DNA from: Maribacter halichondriae
GTDB lineage: Bacteria; Bacteroidota; Bacteroidia; Flavobacteriales; Flavobacteriaceae
Assembly (NCBI RefSeq): GCF_027474825.1
Contig: NZ_CP107030.1
Location: 1,109,001-1,173,000 of the forward strand
Reading direction: 5' to 3'
DNA length: 64,000 nucleotides
Shown here: one piece after another, positions 37,281-47,371 of the stretch
Layout of the letters: each line of letters begins with the position of its first letter
Numbering within the stretch: the first letter of the stretch is position 1
The notes under the pieces: model-generated
Told to the model about the DNA's origin: nothing
The model's database searches: none
The model's input: only the letters and a program-made list of their open reading frames with translations
Program-made: the position numbers and the translations under genes

Positions 37281-38313
37281 TAAATCGTGAAATGTCCAAT
37301 TGTTGGTCTACGGCCATACCATTCTCGATAAGGTGATATAGTTGTTGGGCGGCATAGGGCGCAATCAGCACGCCTCGCGACCCAAACCCATTAAGAAGGT
37401 ATAAATTCTTATGCTTCGGATGTTGGCCGATCAAGGGTCTTCTATCAACTACCGTAGGACGGATACCAGCAATGTGATCCATAACTTCATAGTCGCATTT
37501 TATAAAACGGTCCAAAGCGGCCAAAAGTTCTGTTTTGGCTTTCCCAGTGGGTTTATTGGAGAGGCCATTTCGGTCATAGTTTGCGCCAATACGATACATA
37601 TCATCTCCTTCGGGAATACAGAAAATCGAAGCTTTGATAGCATCTTTCTCTTTTAAATTCTGAGCTTTTATAAATACATATTCACCTTTATTACCATGTA
37701 CGGGCAAATACTTGAAATATGGGTTATTCTTTATGCCGAAACCTTCGGCGAAAACAATATTTTTGGCCTTGATCGATTTGTATTCCAAAAAGTTCGTTTC
37801 ACATCGCAACGCTTTAAAATCAAAAGTTTCGGGTAGTAAACAGTTTTGTCCAACCAAGTGTTCTTTATATGCCTGTATCAGCTTTTTAGTGTCAATCTTT
37901 CCTGTTCCCAATACTTCTCCATAGCCAAAGGGTGCATCTATGTTCGGATTCGTATTTTGGTGGATGTCCGTCGACAGAAACTCTCCCAAATCTGTTTTAT
38001 CCGATGCTTCGAACCACAAATTTTGTTCTTCCACCGAAACAAAACGTCGTAAGACTGGCAGCTTATAATTCAGTTGAACGCTCAACTTTTTCTCCAAACC
38101 GTTGTAAAAAGGTAGTGCCAAATCGAGCTGCTCTTTTGCCTTCCATGCCAGTGTGAATCTTTTTAAAATAACGGGGTTATAGAGACCGCCAGCTACCAAA
38201 GAAGAATTCTGTGACTCATCACTGACAACTTTGAATGTTTTTTGATTTTGTTGCAAAGTTTCACTGAACGACACTCCGGCCAATCCCAGCCCTACGATTA
38301 GGTAATCAATCAT
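37258..38313 (-). CDS. FAD-dependent oxidoreductase (DAO/MnmC-like)
   Basis: Protein of 351 residues with an N-terminal Rossmann FAD motif (IDYLIVGLGLAGVSFSETL). A glycine-rich end region NLYLLNGFGSRGVLIAPYAA is typical of D-amino-acid-oxidase-type flavoenzymes. IRPTVVDRRPLIGQHP near residue 300 is also typical. MnmC's C-terminal oxidase domain is the closest kind; the methyltransferase half is absent. It lies downstream of gldN and the repeat element at 38402-38451. The substrate is not evident. Confidence 0.85.
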   Translation of the reverse strand: MIDYLIVGLGLAGVSFSETLQQNQKTFKVVSDESQNSSLVAGGLYNPVILKRFTLAWKAKEQLDLALPFYNGLEKKLSVQLNYKLPVLRRFVSVEEQNLWFEASDKTDLGEFLSTDIHQNTNPNIDAPFGYGEVLGTGKIDTKKLIQAYKEHLVGQNCLLPETFDFKALRCETNFLEYKSIKAKNIVFAEGFGIKNNPYFKYLPVHGNKGEYVFIKAQNLKEKDAIKASIFCIPEGDDMYRIGANYDRNGLSNKPTGKAKTELLAALDRFIKCDYEVMDHIAGIRPTVVDRRPLIGQHPKHKNLYLLNGFGSRGVLIAPYAAQQLYHLIENGMAVDQQLDISRFIKKYYED

Positions 38314-38401
38314 AAGGTAAAGGTAGAAAATCGCTGGTCATTGTGAGTTTTTCAACAGTAAGTTGAGGTCGGAAATTGTAGAATCCATTTTCTAACCTTC
38401 G

Positions 38402-38451
38402 ACAGATTGCTTCGCTTCGCCTGTCTACTGACAGGCAGGCTCGCAATGACG
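38402..38451 (-). repeat. GTCATTGCGAGC…GAAGCAATCT interspersed repeat
   Basis: Read on the minus strand this begins CGTCATTGCGAGC and ends GAAGCGAAGCAATCTGT. A perfect inner hairpin has arms GCCTGTC and GACAGGC around AGTA. It matches the widespread REP-like intergenic repeat of Bacteroidota and other bacteria. It lies between gldN and the FAD-oxidoreductase gene. Confidence 0.65.
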
Positions 38452-38454
38452 AAT

Positions 38455-38486
38455 AAAAAAGCCTCGACGTTTTCGTCGAGGCTTTT
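38455..38486. terminator. Terminator after gldN
   Basis: AAAAAGCCTCGACG, loop TTTT and CGTCGAGGCTTTTT form a perfect stem with T tracts on both strands. It lies 30 bases after the gldN stop and ends the gldKLMN transcription unit. Confidence 0.9.
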
Positions 38487-38515
38487 TATACTATTGAATT
38501 GGAATTAATTCTTTC

Positions 38516-39415
38516 TTAATAAGACCACATATCTTGTTCCCTATCCCTAATGGCCTCTTTTATTCTTTTGGACTCTAGCAATTGAAATAATGCGTTGTCT
38601 GCAACGTAATCGTTCACTTCTCGGTCGCCATGTACATTGTCTTCCTTGTAGATGACCGCTCCGAACCTTCGTGCGTTCAACAACATATCAAACGATATAG
38701 GCTGCGCCGAATTACGCTGGTTGAATACCTTGGCTTCGTGCAAAATCTGTCTTGCATCAGGGTACCATACCCAGAACAACTCAACTTTGGCATCTGCTGG
38801 ATCCATCGATTCGTCATCAATAAAGTTGACATCTGGTGCCACAGGGGCAATACCTAATAACCGATACTTCAATTCACCTTGACGCTTATCAAAATACCAC
38901 ATACCTTTGATACGGTACTCCTCAACATCGGCAGCACTTAAATCTCTTCGAATAACATATTCTTGAGAAAGTTGTTCACCAGCATTTATCTGCTCATACC
39001 CATAATCGGTCGTATCTACTTTTTGCAAGGTAGCGGTGAGATCATTGAAGTTTCTCTTATCGGTAAAATACGAGTCAGCATAAACCTCAAGCTTTCCGTT
39101 TCTAACATTCTTTACTAGAACATCATACAATGACCGTCGATCGGCACCAATATCTATGGTGTCAGTCGGATAATACAAAGGAAAGTTGACCCTTTCATCA
39201 AGATCGATAACTTCCCAAACAGTCTTAGACCAAAGGATATCACGATCATCGACATAACCATACTCAAGCGGCGCATCATTGTCCATTGCCTTTTGGGCCT
39301 CGGTCTTTATACCGATTTCCTGCGGCTTTTTGGCGTTCAATATGTTCGCTTGGGCCATCATTGAAACAGGTAATAAAGTAACTGCTCCAATCAATAAAAC
39401 ATTTTTCCAATTCAT
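38516..39415 (-). CDS. gldN: Gliding motility / type IX secretion protein GldN
   Basis: Periplasmic component of the type IX secretion trans-envelope complex, 299 residues. A signal peptide (NVLLIGAVTLLPVSMMAQA) precedes the GldN domain, with DRDILWSKTVWEVIDLDERV and YRIKGMWYFDKRQGELKYRL as recognisable stretches. It ends with the canonical order gldK-L-M-N on the minus strand. GldN pairs with GldK to form outer-membrane-linked rings. The upstream gap to gldM is 56 bases, so it is co-transcribed. Confidence 0.95.
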   Translation of the reverse strand: MNWKNVLLIGAVTLLPVSMMAQANILNAKKPQEIGIKTEAQKAMDNDAPLEYGYVDDRDILWSKTVWEVIDLDERVNFPLYYPTDTIDIGADRRSLYDVLVKNVRNGKLEVYADSYFTDKRNFNDLTATLQKVDTTDYGYEQINAGEQLSQEYVIRRDLSAADVEEYRIKGMWYFDKRQGELKYRLLGIAPVAPDVNFIDDESMDPADAKVELFWVWYPDARQILHEAKVFNQRNSAQPISFDMLLNARRFGAVIYKEDNVHGDREVNDYVADNALFQLLESKRIKEAIRDREQDMWSY

Positions 39416-39471
39416 CTTAATTCAATTTAAAATTACCGAGCGACCATTGGGCCGCCCGGTTATCCATTATA

Positions 39472-41031
<1,560 letters not shown>

Positions 41032-41085
41032 ATTTCTAATTAGTTTTTAATTAATATTTGATTTGGGGTATATAACTAAATCTAA

Positions 41086-41736
41086 TTAGTTTCTGTTCAT
41101 TGCGGATAGCATTCCTCCGTAAACTCCGTTCAAAGAAGAAAGGTTGGTAGACAATGAAGCCATCTGATCCTTAAGGGCAGAAGCATTTTGTACCACTTCT
41201 TCGTTAACGGAAGCTTGCTTGCTAGCACTTTCTAACTGAACTTTATATAAGCTGTTCAAAGATTCCATCTGCGCTGCAGCCTGAACCATTTCATCAGAAT
41301 ATTTTCTGGTAGATTCCATAGCATCTACTGTTGGGGCAATACCTTTGGCAGCGCCTTCGAAGTTTCTGATGCTATCTCCAAGACTTTCCATCAAGCTGGC
41401 ATCGACACCTGCTTCTTTCAATAGGTTGTCCAACTTAGCTGACAATGAAGCTTCTGCTTCTTTCATTTCAAGAGCTTCGTTGTTTCTACCTTGAGATGCA
41501 CCACCGCCCAGTTCTGGATATACCAAAGACCAATCGTATTCGTCATCTACAGGTTCGAATGCACTGATTGCAAAAATTAGTGCTTCTGTAATAAGACCTA
41601 TCGCAAGTAAGATTCCGCCGTTAAGAGGGCCAAATTCCCAGTGAAGGATTTTAAATAACGCACCAATAATTACTACCGATGCCCCAAGGCCATAGGCCAT
41701 GTTGAAAAGTTTTTTTGTTGATTTTGACTGTGCCAT
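41086..41736 (-). CDS. gldL: Gliding motility / type IX secretion protein GldL
   Basis: Inner-membrane partner of GldM, 216 residues. Two membrane helices near the N-terminus (GLGASVVIIGALFKILHWEF and GGILLAIGLITEALIFAISA, with a buried Glu in the second) form the proton-conducting core. A cytoplasmic coiled-coil tail rich in Ala, Ser and Leu follows. The glutamate in ITEALIF fits the residue proposed to carry protons. It lies between gldK and gldM. Confidence 0.96.
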   Translation of the reverse strand: MAQSKSTKKLFNMAYGLGASVVIIGALFKILHWEFGPLNGGILLAIGLITEALIFAISAFEPVDDEYDWSLVYPELGGGASQGRNNEALEMKEAEASLSAKLDNLLKEAGVDASLMESLGDSIRNFEGAAKGIAPTVDAMESTRKYSDEMVQAAAQMESLNSLYKVQLESASKQASVNEEVVQNASALKDQMASLSTNLSSLNGVYGGMLSAMNRN

Positions 41737-41849
41737 AATAAAAGATTTAATTTAAGTTTAATTAATAATAAGTATTTGGTTAAAATTTGATTGTTTTTTC
41801 CGGCAGTAACCGGAGGGTGTATTTACTATTTAACTATATTCTTAATATT

Positions 41850-43204
41850 CTATTGTGTTGAATCTTCTTCTCCCATATAATCTTGCACGGTACGGAACCC
41901 TACATAACTACGGGCAGAATCAGCATATTCATAATCCCTAGTACTTACTTGCAAGAAGTAGGCAACATCTTTCCATGAACCACCACGTATCACCTTTCTG
42001 GAGTTACTGCCGTCGCCACCGTTCGGGTTCATCGTAGATACATAGTCGTACGAACTTGGATCATAACTAGAGTTCGTCCATTCCGAAACATTACCTGCCA
42101 TATTGTACAAGTTGAAATCATTTGGCTCATATGATTTGGCCTCTACGGTATAGAGTGCCATATCTGCTGCGTAATCTCCACGCTGTGGTTTAAAGTTTGC
42201 CATATAACAACCCGTGTCGCTTATTACATAAGGACCACCCCATGGATAGGTTCCACCTTCGATACCACCTCTGGCAGCATACTCCCACTCAGCCTCCGTA
42301 GGAAGTCTAAATTGGTTTACAAACTGCTTTCCTCTACTTTTCTGATCGTCATTCTTGAACTTGGTTCTCCAGTTACAGAAAGCCTTTGCTTGTTTCCAAG
42401 AAATACCGACAACAGGATATTCGCTATAAGCATCATGCCAAAAATAATCGTTGTGCATAGGTTCGTTGTACGAGTACTCAAAATCACGGATCCAAACTGT
42501 AGTGTCGGGATAGATTTCCAATTCTTCTTGACGGATGAAATCTTTTCTTCTGCCAGTTTTAGATCTTGCAGCAGCTTCGATATCCATCCAGCTATATTTG
42601 TATTTCAATTTCGTAACGTCGATGGTACGTTGGCCGTTATACGATTCCTCTTCAGGAATGTACAATGAATCCATCACCTCGGTATAATATTCATCAGGAT
42701 ATTCCGAAACATCCCAAACAAGATCTTCATCCCTGTTAAGAGATCGTCCCTCATTGTAATCGTCACCCATACCTACATAATTGTCCAACATATACTTATC
42801 GTAAACGGACAATTTTGTTGTATCGGCATCTTGATATGCATATTCGCCGATGCCACCATCTTCTGGCCCGAGGCCCAACTCATCGGCAAGTCTGGCCAAA
42901 TTGGTTCTGGCAATCGAATCTTGTACCCATTCTACGAACTGACGATATTCGCTGTTTGTAATCTCGGTATCGTCCATATAAAATGAACGCACGGTAACGG
43001 TCTTGGTAGGGGCGTTGAGAACCTGTGCCATATCTTCTTCTGCTTTACCCATGATAAAAGATCCACGGGGATCAATTCCATACCATAAGGCTTTTCAGGA
43101 TACCACTTTTTTCCTTGGGCCCCGACTAGTTCTCCCTTTGTTTTAGACCCACAACTCGTGAGCAAAAAAACAAACGCTATAGATGATAACAATAGCTTCT
43201 TCAT
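41850..43204 (-). CDS. gldK: Gliding motility / type IX secretion lipoprotein GldK, frame broken once
   Basis: Outer-membrane lipoprotein with a formylglycine-enzyme-like fold, 451 residues once the four G at 43067-43070 are read as five (…GMELIPRGSFIMGKAEEDM). Signal and lipobox end at LLTSCGSK. Family stretches are RLPTEAEWEYAARGGIEGG, NLYNMAGNVSEWTNSSYD and KVIRGGSWKDVAYFLQVS. It forms a ring with GldN. The gene is needed for gliding and type IX secretion, so a real break is unlikely while gldL, gldM and gldN remain intact. Confidence 0.93.
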
Positions 43205-43326
43205 ACTTTAGGTTAAATTTCGATTATGGTTATAACTGCAAACACAATTAGCATTTCTACTCTCTAAAACTTCGATTTGAGTAAAATATTGTATTGGACG
43301 TTATTATCCCTTAAAAAAATTTTTGA

Positions 43327-44484
43327 TCAGTTAAAGCCTTTCTTATAGGCCTTGAACCACCGGTCTGGAATGTTCTGGTCGCATGCGTCCAAATAGTCCT
43401 TTTCAGTGCATGGTAATAACGCCGGTGAATTTGTTTTAGTATGCGAAGAAAGAATCGAAGGCACCTCTACCCACCACCGATCGGTGAAATGACTCTTATA
43501 ATAGACCAAATGCTCATTTTCGGTGGGTACCATATACTTAGTGAAGTTGTCACTGTCCGTAAGCGGCGACTCAAAAATTCTGAAATTAAAGCCTTCTATG
43601 AAGTACCAGATCAGCTGGGCCATCAGTTGGCATGATTGATTCGTATTTTCCATTTCATATAACCCAAAAACGCGAACATTTTCACTTAGACCTGCATATC
43701 TTGAGATCGCACATATTTCACGGCCGGTAAATCCGTTCGGGGAAAAATTATTTGATAAGCCAATTTCGCTGGCCCCTACTGCCCTCAGGTCCAAACTCAC
43801 GAGGTGGGCATTACGCAATGCAGGTTCGGCCAAAGTGATATCCGCGGCAACATCTCCCAATCTATAGGAGTCAAAAAAGAGACGTTCCATAAGATCCAGC
43901 TCTTCCTGGGCATTGAAGTAACTCTGATAGCCTATATTTGAGAAGTTGAAAAGATTGTTCGGTTTATCGGTAATAATCTTGCTCATATACGAATGTGACG
44001 ATATTAATTCATCGTCCATCCCGAAATCGAAACGGCTATCAATAGCTACCAAGTTGATCATGTCGACAATACCATCGAAAGCCCTATATGTCGGATAGGT
44101 AATATCTTGGGTAGCACCTATTATTATTGGTATAATGTCTTCTTCTAAAAGTCCCGCAACGATTTCCTTGACGACAAAGTAGGTATCTTCTACGGATTCA
44201 CCTTCTTCAATATCACCCATGTCAACGATGTTCGAATTCCAATTACCCATCATCAACTTATACAGTTGTAATCGGATTGCAGAGACATCTAATTTTTCCG
44301 GTTTTTTTTCAAAGGCATTTCGAGATTCCTTGACCCCAAGAATTGCTATGGAAGCCAAAGCCAAAACAGGAAGACCGTCTTTAACGGTATGTATATGAAT
44401 ATGTCTTCCGAGGGCCTGAGAAGGCAACAATTCGCAGTGAGCCAGCACCTTATCTTCAACTGGAATTAAGAAATCGTAAGCCAT
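43327..44484 (-). CDS. Arginase-fold protein with degenerate metal site
   Basis: Protein of 385 residues of the ureohydrolase (arginase/formimidoylglutamase) family by fold. The three metal-binding motifs are altered. The usual GGDHS is GATQD (IIIGATQDITYPTYRA), DAHxD is DSRFD (LVAIDSRFDFG), and SxDxDxxDP is SLDLRAVG. Most manganese ligands are thus gone and catalysis by the usual mechanism is unlikely. It stands directly upstream of gldK on the same strand, 122 bases away. A heptamer array abuts its start codon. A structural or regulatory role tied to gliding is possible, by position only. Confidence 0.82.
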   Translation of the reverse strand: MAYDFLIPVEDKVLAHCELLPSQALGRHIHIHTVKDGLPVLALASIAILGVKESRNAFEKKPEKLDVSAIRLQLYKLMMGNWNSNIVDMGDIEEGESVEDTYFVVKEIVAGLLEEDIIPIIIGATQDITYPTYRAFDGIVDMINLVAIDSRFDFGMDDELISSHSYMSKIITDKPNNLFNFSNIGYQSYFNAQEELDLMERLFFDSYRLGDVAADITLAEPALRNAHLVSLDLRAVGASEIGLSNNFSPNGFTGREICAISRYAGLSENVRVFGLYEMENTNQSCQLMAQLIWYFIEGFNFRIFESPLTDSDNFTKYMVPTENEHLVYYKSHFTDRWWVEVPSILSSHTKTNSPALLPCTEKDYLDACDQNIPDRWFKAYKKGFN

Positions 44485-44579
44485 TTTCGGGTTTCGGGTT
44501 TCGGGTTTCGGGTTTCGGGTTTCGGGTTTCGGGTTTCGGGTTTCGGGTTTCGGGTTTCGGGTTTCGGGTTTCGGGTTTC
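44485..44579. repeat. Tandem heptamer array (TTTCGGG), 13.6 copies
   Basis: Thirteen perfect copies of TTTCGGG plus TTTC, 95 bases with no interruption. The array begins at the base next to the ATG (44482-44484 on the complement) of the arginase-fold gene. It therefore occupies its 5' leader, where the ribosome-binding region should be. A 7-base unit shifts spacing, not reading frame, when copies are gained or lost. Confidence 0.95.
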
Positions 44580-44634
44580 AAATGTTTAATTCTAAACTAC
44601 AAAACCCATAAACTCCTAACCTTTTTTGTCACTT

Positions 44635-47181
44635 TTATAGTTTAGAGGCACATGCAGTATTTGTCTCGAACTGCCACTGCCTACTGGTTACCGACCACTG
44701 TTCACTTTTTTTAGCCTTAGCCTTCTTTTTCGGAGCCTTCTTTTCAATCAACGCCTTGGCTTCTTCCAACGTCATTTTTGACGCATCGACGGATTTGGCC
44801 AATTCGACCTTGTTCTTGCCCTTTAAAATATTATGTCTACCCCATCTGGCTTTTTCGATACGAATACCCTCTTCCGGCCAATTTTGTACGACTTTATCGA
44901 TTTCCTTTTGTTTTTTGGCCTCGATTAGTTCTTCGATATCCGACTGGGAAAGATTATCAAAATCGTACTTTTTGTTGACATTGATGAACATTCCATCCCA
45001 TTTGATGAAAGGTCCGAAACGGCCTACTCCTTTGATTACATCTTTATCCTCATACGTGGCTATTGGAGCATCCGCCTCTTCTTTCTCCTTGATCAATTCG
45101 ATGGCGCGTTCCAAAGTAACTTCCATGGCACTCTCGCCTTTTGGAAGGGAAACAAATTTTTTCCCAAAGCGCACGTAAGGACCGAAGCGACCTACGTTGG
45201 CAGCTACTTCCTCTCCTTTATACGCCCCTAAATCCCTTGGGAGTTTGAACAATTCCATTGCCTCCTCATAGGTAATGTTATTCAAAGATTGATCCGGTAA
45301 TAAACTTGCGAACAATGGTTTTTCTTCCTCTTCAACGGTACCTATCTGCACCATTGGTCCAAACCTGCCCAACCGCACCGAAACCTGCCGGCCCGTTTTT
45401 GGATCTTCGCCCAATACACGCTCTCCACTAGCGCGATCGGCATTTTCCTCCACATCTAGAACATTGGGGCGAAAGTCCGTATAGAAGTCTTTCATCACTT
45501 TTCGCCAATCTTCATTGCCCTCTGCAATTTCATCAAAATCTTCTTCGACCTTGGCCGTAAAATTGTAATCCAATATGTTCGCAAAATGGCTGACCAAAAA
45601 GTCATTTACGATCATTCCGATATCGGTAGGCACCATTTTTCCTTTATCGGATCCAACCATTTCGGAAAGACCCTTTTCCTTGATTTGTCCAGATTCAAGT
45701 ATGAGTTGGGCATATTTTCGTTCGGTGCCTTCAACAGTTCCTTTTTCAACATAACCACGATTCAGTATAGTCGATATGGTAGGTGCGTAGGTAGAAGGTC
45801 TTCCGATACCTAACTCTTCTAGTTTCTTCACCAAAGATGCTTCAGTGAAGCGATAAGGTGGCCTTGAAAAACGCTCGGTTGCCGATATATAATTGTTCTC
45901 AAGAGAATTACCTACTTTCATGGCCGGAAGCATTCCTTCTTGCTCCTCCGCGGCATCCTCATCGTCAAGACCTTCCATATATACTTTTAGAAAACCATCG
46001 AATTTGATGACTTCACCGTTCGCACTGAATTCATCAGAATGCGTGTCGGTCTTAATTTTCACATTGGTACGTTCCAATTGTGCATCGCTCATTTGCGATG
46101 CAATGGTCCGTTTCCAAATCAACTCGTATAACTTGGATTGGTCACGTTCCAAAGATGGTGACTGGTTCGTTATATCGGTAGGGCGTATGGCCTCGTGGGC
46201 TTCTTGGGCACCTTTTGATTTACCCTTGAAGTTTCGAACGTTGCTATAAGTTTCCCCATAGTTGGAAATAATCGCTTCCATAGCTGCATTTATCGCCTCA
46301 CCGGACAGGTTTACACTATCGGTTCTCATGTAGGTAATCAATCCTGCCTCGTACAAACGTTGCGCAACTTGCATCGTTCTGCCCACCGAAAAATAGAGTT
46401 TTCGTGATGCTTCCTGCTGCAAGGTCGAAGTAGTGAAAGGAGCCGATGGCGATTTCTTGGCCGGTTTTTTATCTAGGTCCGCTACCGAAAAATCCGCTCC
46501 GATATTTTGTTTTAAAAATGATTCCGCTTCGGCCTTTGTAGCGAATGTTTTATATAATTTGGCCGTAAAGACACTTCCGTCCTGGGTTTTGAATTCCGCC
46601 GATACCTTAAAGGAAGCTTCGGGCGTAAAAGCTTCTATGTCCCTTTCTCGTTCGACGATCAAACGCACCGCAACAGATTGTACCCTGCCAGCCGATAATC
46701 CCGGTTTTATTTTCTTCCATAATACGGGAGAAAGTTGATATCCGACTAAGCGATCTAATACTCTTCGTGCTTGTTGGGCATTGACCAGATTGTAGTTGAT
46801 TTCACGCGGATTTTCAATGGCCTTCTGTATCGCCGATTTTGTAATCGAGTTAAAAACGATGCGCTTGGTTTTCTTTTTGTCTAAGCCCAAAGTTTCCGCC
46901 AAATGCCACGAAATAGCTTCTCCCTCACGGTCTTCATCACTGGCGAGCCAAATAGTTTCCGCTTTTTTTGCCAAATCCTTCAATTTTTTGACCAACGCTT
47001 TTTTATCGTTGTCAACGATATATTTCGGCTCAAAGTTGTTGTCTACATCGACCCCTAATTCTTTGGAAGGAAGATCGGCAATGTGCCCAAAACTCGACTC
47101 TACTTTATAGTCTTTTCCTAAAAATTTTTCAATCGTCTTTGCCTTTGCAGGCGACTCTACTATCACTAAATTCTTGGCCAT
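44635..47181 (-). CDS. topA: DNA topoisomerase I (type IA)
   Basis: Relaxes negative supercoils; 848 residues. The Toprim domain at about 1-120 starts NLVIVESPAKAKTIEKFLG and has the DEDREGEA metal motif. The active-site tyrosine is in GLITYMRTDSVNLS near residue 290. The C-terminal half has repeated topo C4-like modules without zinc cysteines, such as VAANVGRFGPYVRFGKKFVS. It ends with a Lys-rich tail. The last 22 residues (SEQWSVTSRQWQF…) come from CAGTGG/CCAGTAGGCAGT-type repeat DNA and look foreign to the family. Confidence 0.95.
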   Translation of the reverse strand: MAKNLVIVESPAKAKTIEKFLGKDYKVESSFGHIADLPSKELGVDVDNNFEPKYIVDNDKKALVKKLKDLAKKAETIWLASDEDREGEAISWHLAETLGLDKKKTKRIVFNSITKSAIQKAIENPREINYNLVNAQQARRVLDRLVGYQLSPVLWKKIKPGLSAGRVQSVAVRLIVERERDIEAFTPEASFKVSAEFKTQDGSVFTAKLYKTFATKAEAESFLKQNIGADFSVADLDKKPAKKSPSAPFTTSTLQQEASRKLYFSVGRTMQVAQRLYEAGLITYMRTDSVNLSGEAINAAMEAIISNYGETYSNVRNFKGKSKGAQEAHEAIRPTDITNQSPSLERDQSKLYELIWKRTIASQMSDAQLERTNVKIKTDTHSDEFSANGEVIKFDGFLKVYMEGLDDEDAAEEQEGMLPAMKVGNSLENNYISATERFSRPPYRFTEASLVKKLEELGIGRPSTYAPTISTILNRGYVEKGTVEGTERKYAQLILESGQIKEKGLSEMVGSDKGKMVPTDIGMIVNDFLVSHFANILDYNFTAKVEEDFDEIAEGNEDWRKVMKDFYTDFRPNVLDVEENADRASGERVLGEDPKTGRQVSVRLGRFGPMVQIGTVEEEEKPLFASLLPDQSLNNITYEEAMELFKLPRDLGAYKGEEVAANVGRFGPYVRFGKKFVSLPKGESAMEVTLERAIELIKEKEEADAPIATYEDKDVIKGVGRFGPFIKWDGMFINVNKKYDFDNLSQSDIEELIEAKKQKEIDKVVQNWPEEGIRIEKARWGRHNILKGKNKVELAKSVDASKMTLEEAKALIEKKAPKKKAKAKKSEQWSVTSRQWQFETNTACASKL
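44645..44712. repeat. Degenerate GGCAGT/AACAGT repeat in the topA 3' end
   Basis: The last coding part of topA contains GAACAGTGGTCGGTAACC and CAGTAGGCAGTGGCAGTT on the coding strand. These are the same style as the intergenic AAGCAGTTGACAGTGGCAGT at 55636-55660. The repeat seems to have replaced the native stop region. Confidence 0.5.
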
Positions 47182-47371
47182 TCAATGGTTTTTGAAGGAC
47201 AAAAGTAGTTGAATTTTTTAATTTGGTGCCATACCCTATATATATGTATAACGATATGCTTCAAGTTTAGAATCTATTTTCCACATTTGGTTCCTCGCAA
47301 AAAAATCAATGAATTCGTTCGAGGCACGTGTAGAATATTGTTATTTTTAGGAATCAATATAATCCAACGAC

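Noticed and set aside
41850..43204. gldK as a true pseudogene
   Set aside because: One base in a G run restores the whole conserved N-terminus, gldL, gldM and gldN are intact, and many similar run errors occur in the window.
44485..44579. Possible CRISPR or telomere-like array
   Set aside because: Units are 7 bases with no spacers and no cas genes nearby. The unit TTTCGGG differs from the plant-type telomere TTTAGGG, and the array lies inside a bacterial gene cluster.
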